Below are positions 6,816 to 7,349 of a stretch of 7,349 nt of DNA, in pieces. Location: contig JAGAUC010000007.1 of NCBI GenBank assembly GCA_017621015.1, positions 1-7,349 on the forward strand. Direction: 5' to 3'. This DNA is from Clostridia bacterium. Lineage in GTDB: Bacteria; Bacillota; Clostridia; Oscillospirales; CAG-272. Within the stretch, counting starts at the first letter, position 1, and each line of letters starts with the position of its first letter. The position numbers and the translations under genes are program-made. The notes under the pieces were generated by a model. It had not been told where the DNA came from and made no database searches. It saw only the letters and a program-made list of their open reading frames with translations.

Positions 6816-7349
6816 TTATTTGTGATTGTGGGCCTTGATAAAGCCAAACAGCTTTCCAAGCTCCATCACCAAAAGCGGCACGAAGATCAGCACCACGCCA
6901 ATGAGGTACTGCTGCCAGGTGAGGTAACGAAGGTTGAAGATGCCCTGCACACCGGGAACAAACAGAACAAATGCCATAAGCGCGGTGGATGCGAGTGCGG
7001 CAAGATTGAGGTTCTTGTTTCCGAACGGACCGATCTTGAAGAGCGAGTGCTCCGAGCGCATGTTGTACGCCTGAACGATCTGGCAGAGTGCAAGCACCAT
7101 AAATGCCAGCGTCTGTCCGCCGATAAGATTCCACTCGTGTGCCTCATCAAGCAGAACGCCGTCGAACATATGAACAAGCTCAAGACCCGTTCCTACCCAG
7201 AACGCAACGAGCGTAAGAAGTGCGAACATTACACCCTGAATGGCCACACGGACACCAAGACCGCCCGCGAAGATACCCTCATCCTTGGGCTTGGGCTTGC
7301 GGTCCATGACGTCCTTCTCCACCGCTTCCATACCAAGCGCGATGGCAGG
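6816..7349 (-). CDS. P-type IIA cation (calcium-type) ATPase, C-terminal part, truncated by the window edge
   Basis: The last 177 residues of a P-type ATPase that pumps a cation, most likely Ca2+, across the cytoplasmic membrane using ATP. The visible part begins with PAIALGMEAVEKDVMDRKPK, the hallmark of type II ATPases just after transmembrane helix 6 (usual form PALALGxExxExDxMxRxPR). Four hydrophobic helices match TM7-TM10 of the cation ATPase C-terminal domain: GVRVAIQGVMFALLTLVAFW, LAFMVLALCQIVQAYNMRSE, LAALASTALMAFVLFVPGV and YLIGVVLIFVPLLVMELGKL. The QxxxAxNxRSExSLF pattern and the NK after it are also typical of SERCA/PMR1-like bacterial pumps. The frame is open to the window edge, so the ATG at 7331 is an internal methionine and the P, N, A domains and TM1-6 lie outside. 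The protein ends in a short polar tail KAHNHK. A hairpin terminator follows. Calcium specificity is inferred from overall resemblance, because the ion-binding TM4-TM6 residues are not visible. Confidence 0.9.
   Translation of the reverse strand, partial: PAIALGMEAVEKDVMDRKPKPKDEGIFAGGLGVRVAIQGVMFALLTLVAFWVGTGLELVHMFDGVLLDEAHEWNLIGGQTLAFMVLALCQIVQAYNMRSEHSLFKIGPFGNKNLNLAALASTALMAFVLFVPGVQGIFNLRYLTWQQYLIGVVLIFVPLLVMELGKLFGFIKAHNHK

Noticed and set aside
6560..6838. Plus-strand open frame of 92 codons in the AT-rich gap
   Set aside because: It has no properly spaced ribosome binding site, an F/I/K-rich composition typical of AT-rich noise, runs through the GC hairpin and ends antisense inside the ATPase gene.
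7329..7331. ATG as start of a small membrane protein
   Set aside because: The codons before it continue in frame as PAIALG, the conserved P-type ATPase motif, so this is an internal methionine of a truncated gene.

Overview
The window looks like a piece of a chromosome from a Gram-positive, Clostridia-type bacterium, plausibly an anaerobic gut lineage. The evidence is moderate GC coding sequence, strong AGGAGG-type ribosome binding sites, sigma-A-like promoters, stable hairpin terminators and a Firmicutes-style secreted multidomain glycoside hydrolase. The taxonomic call is inference; no rRNA or marker gene is present.

Layout: (1) 1-2102, plus strand: the 3' part of one ABC-2-type exporter permease, then a complete second one. 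They overlap by 4 bases (ATGA) and are translationally coupled, the tail of an operon whose ATPase subunit is probably upstream of the window. (2) 2164-2808, plus strand: a HAD-superfamily phosphatase-like protein with its own near-consensus promoter, whose -35 box lies on the stop codon of the permease gene. (3) 2807-2840: a perfect 15-bp hairpin that terminates the HAD gene and, from the other side, the convergent gene. (4) 2845-6507, minus strand: a 1220-residue secreted clan GH-A glycoside hydrolase. It has a signal peptide, a concanavalin/LamG-like domain, a beta domain of unknown role, a CBM96/DNRLRE-like module, an unassigned region, then a beta-agarase-like (GH50-like) catalytic barrel with visible acid/base and nucleophile glutamates. 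(5) 6508-6815: an AT-rich gap holding the hydrolase promoter(s) and leader plus a 15-bp GC-rich hairpin. (6) 6816-7349, minus strand: the C-terminal membrane part of a P-type IIA (calcium-type) ATPase, cut by the window edge.

The genes do not form one evident pathway. The two permeases work together. The HAD gene, the hydrolase and the cation ATPase each appear to be independent transcription units. The hydrolase is the most interesting item: its catalytic motifs are clear, but its substrate and exact family are not. I see no CRISPR array, transposase, phage gene, tRNA or rRNA, and no convincing novel multi-gene system.
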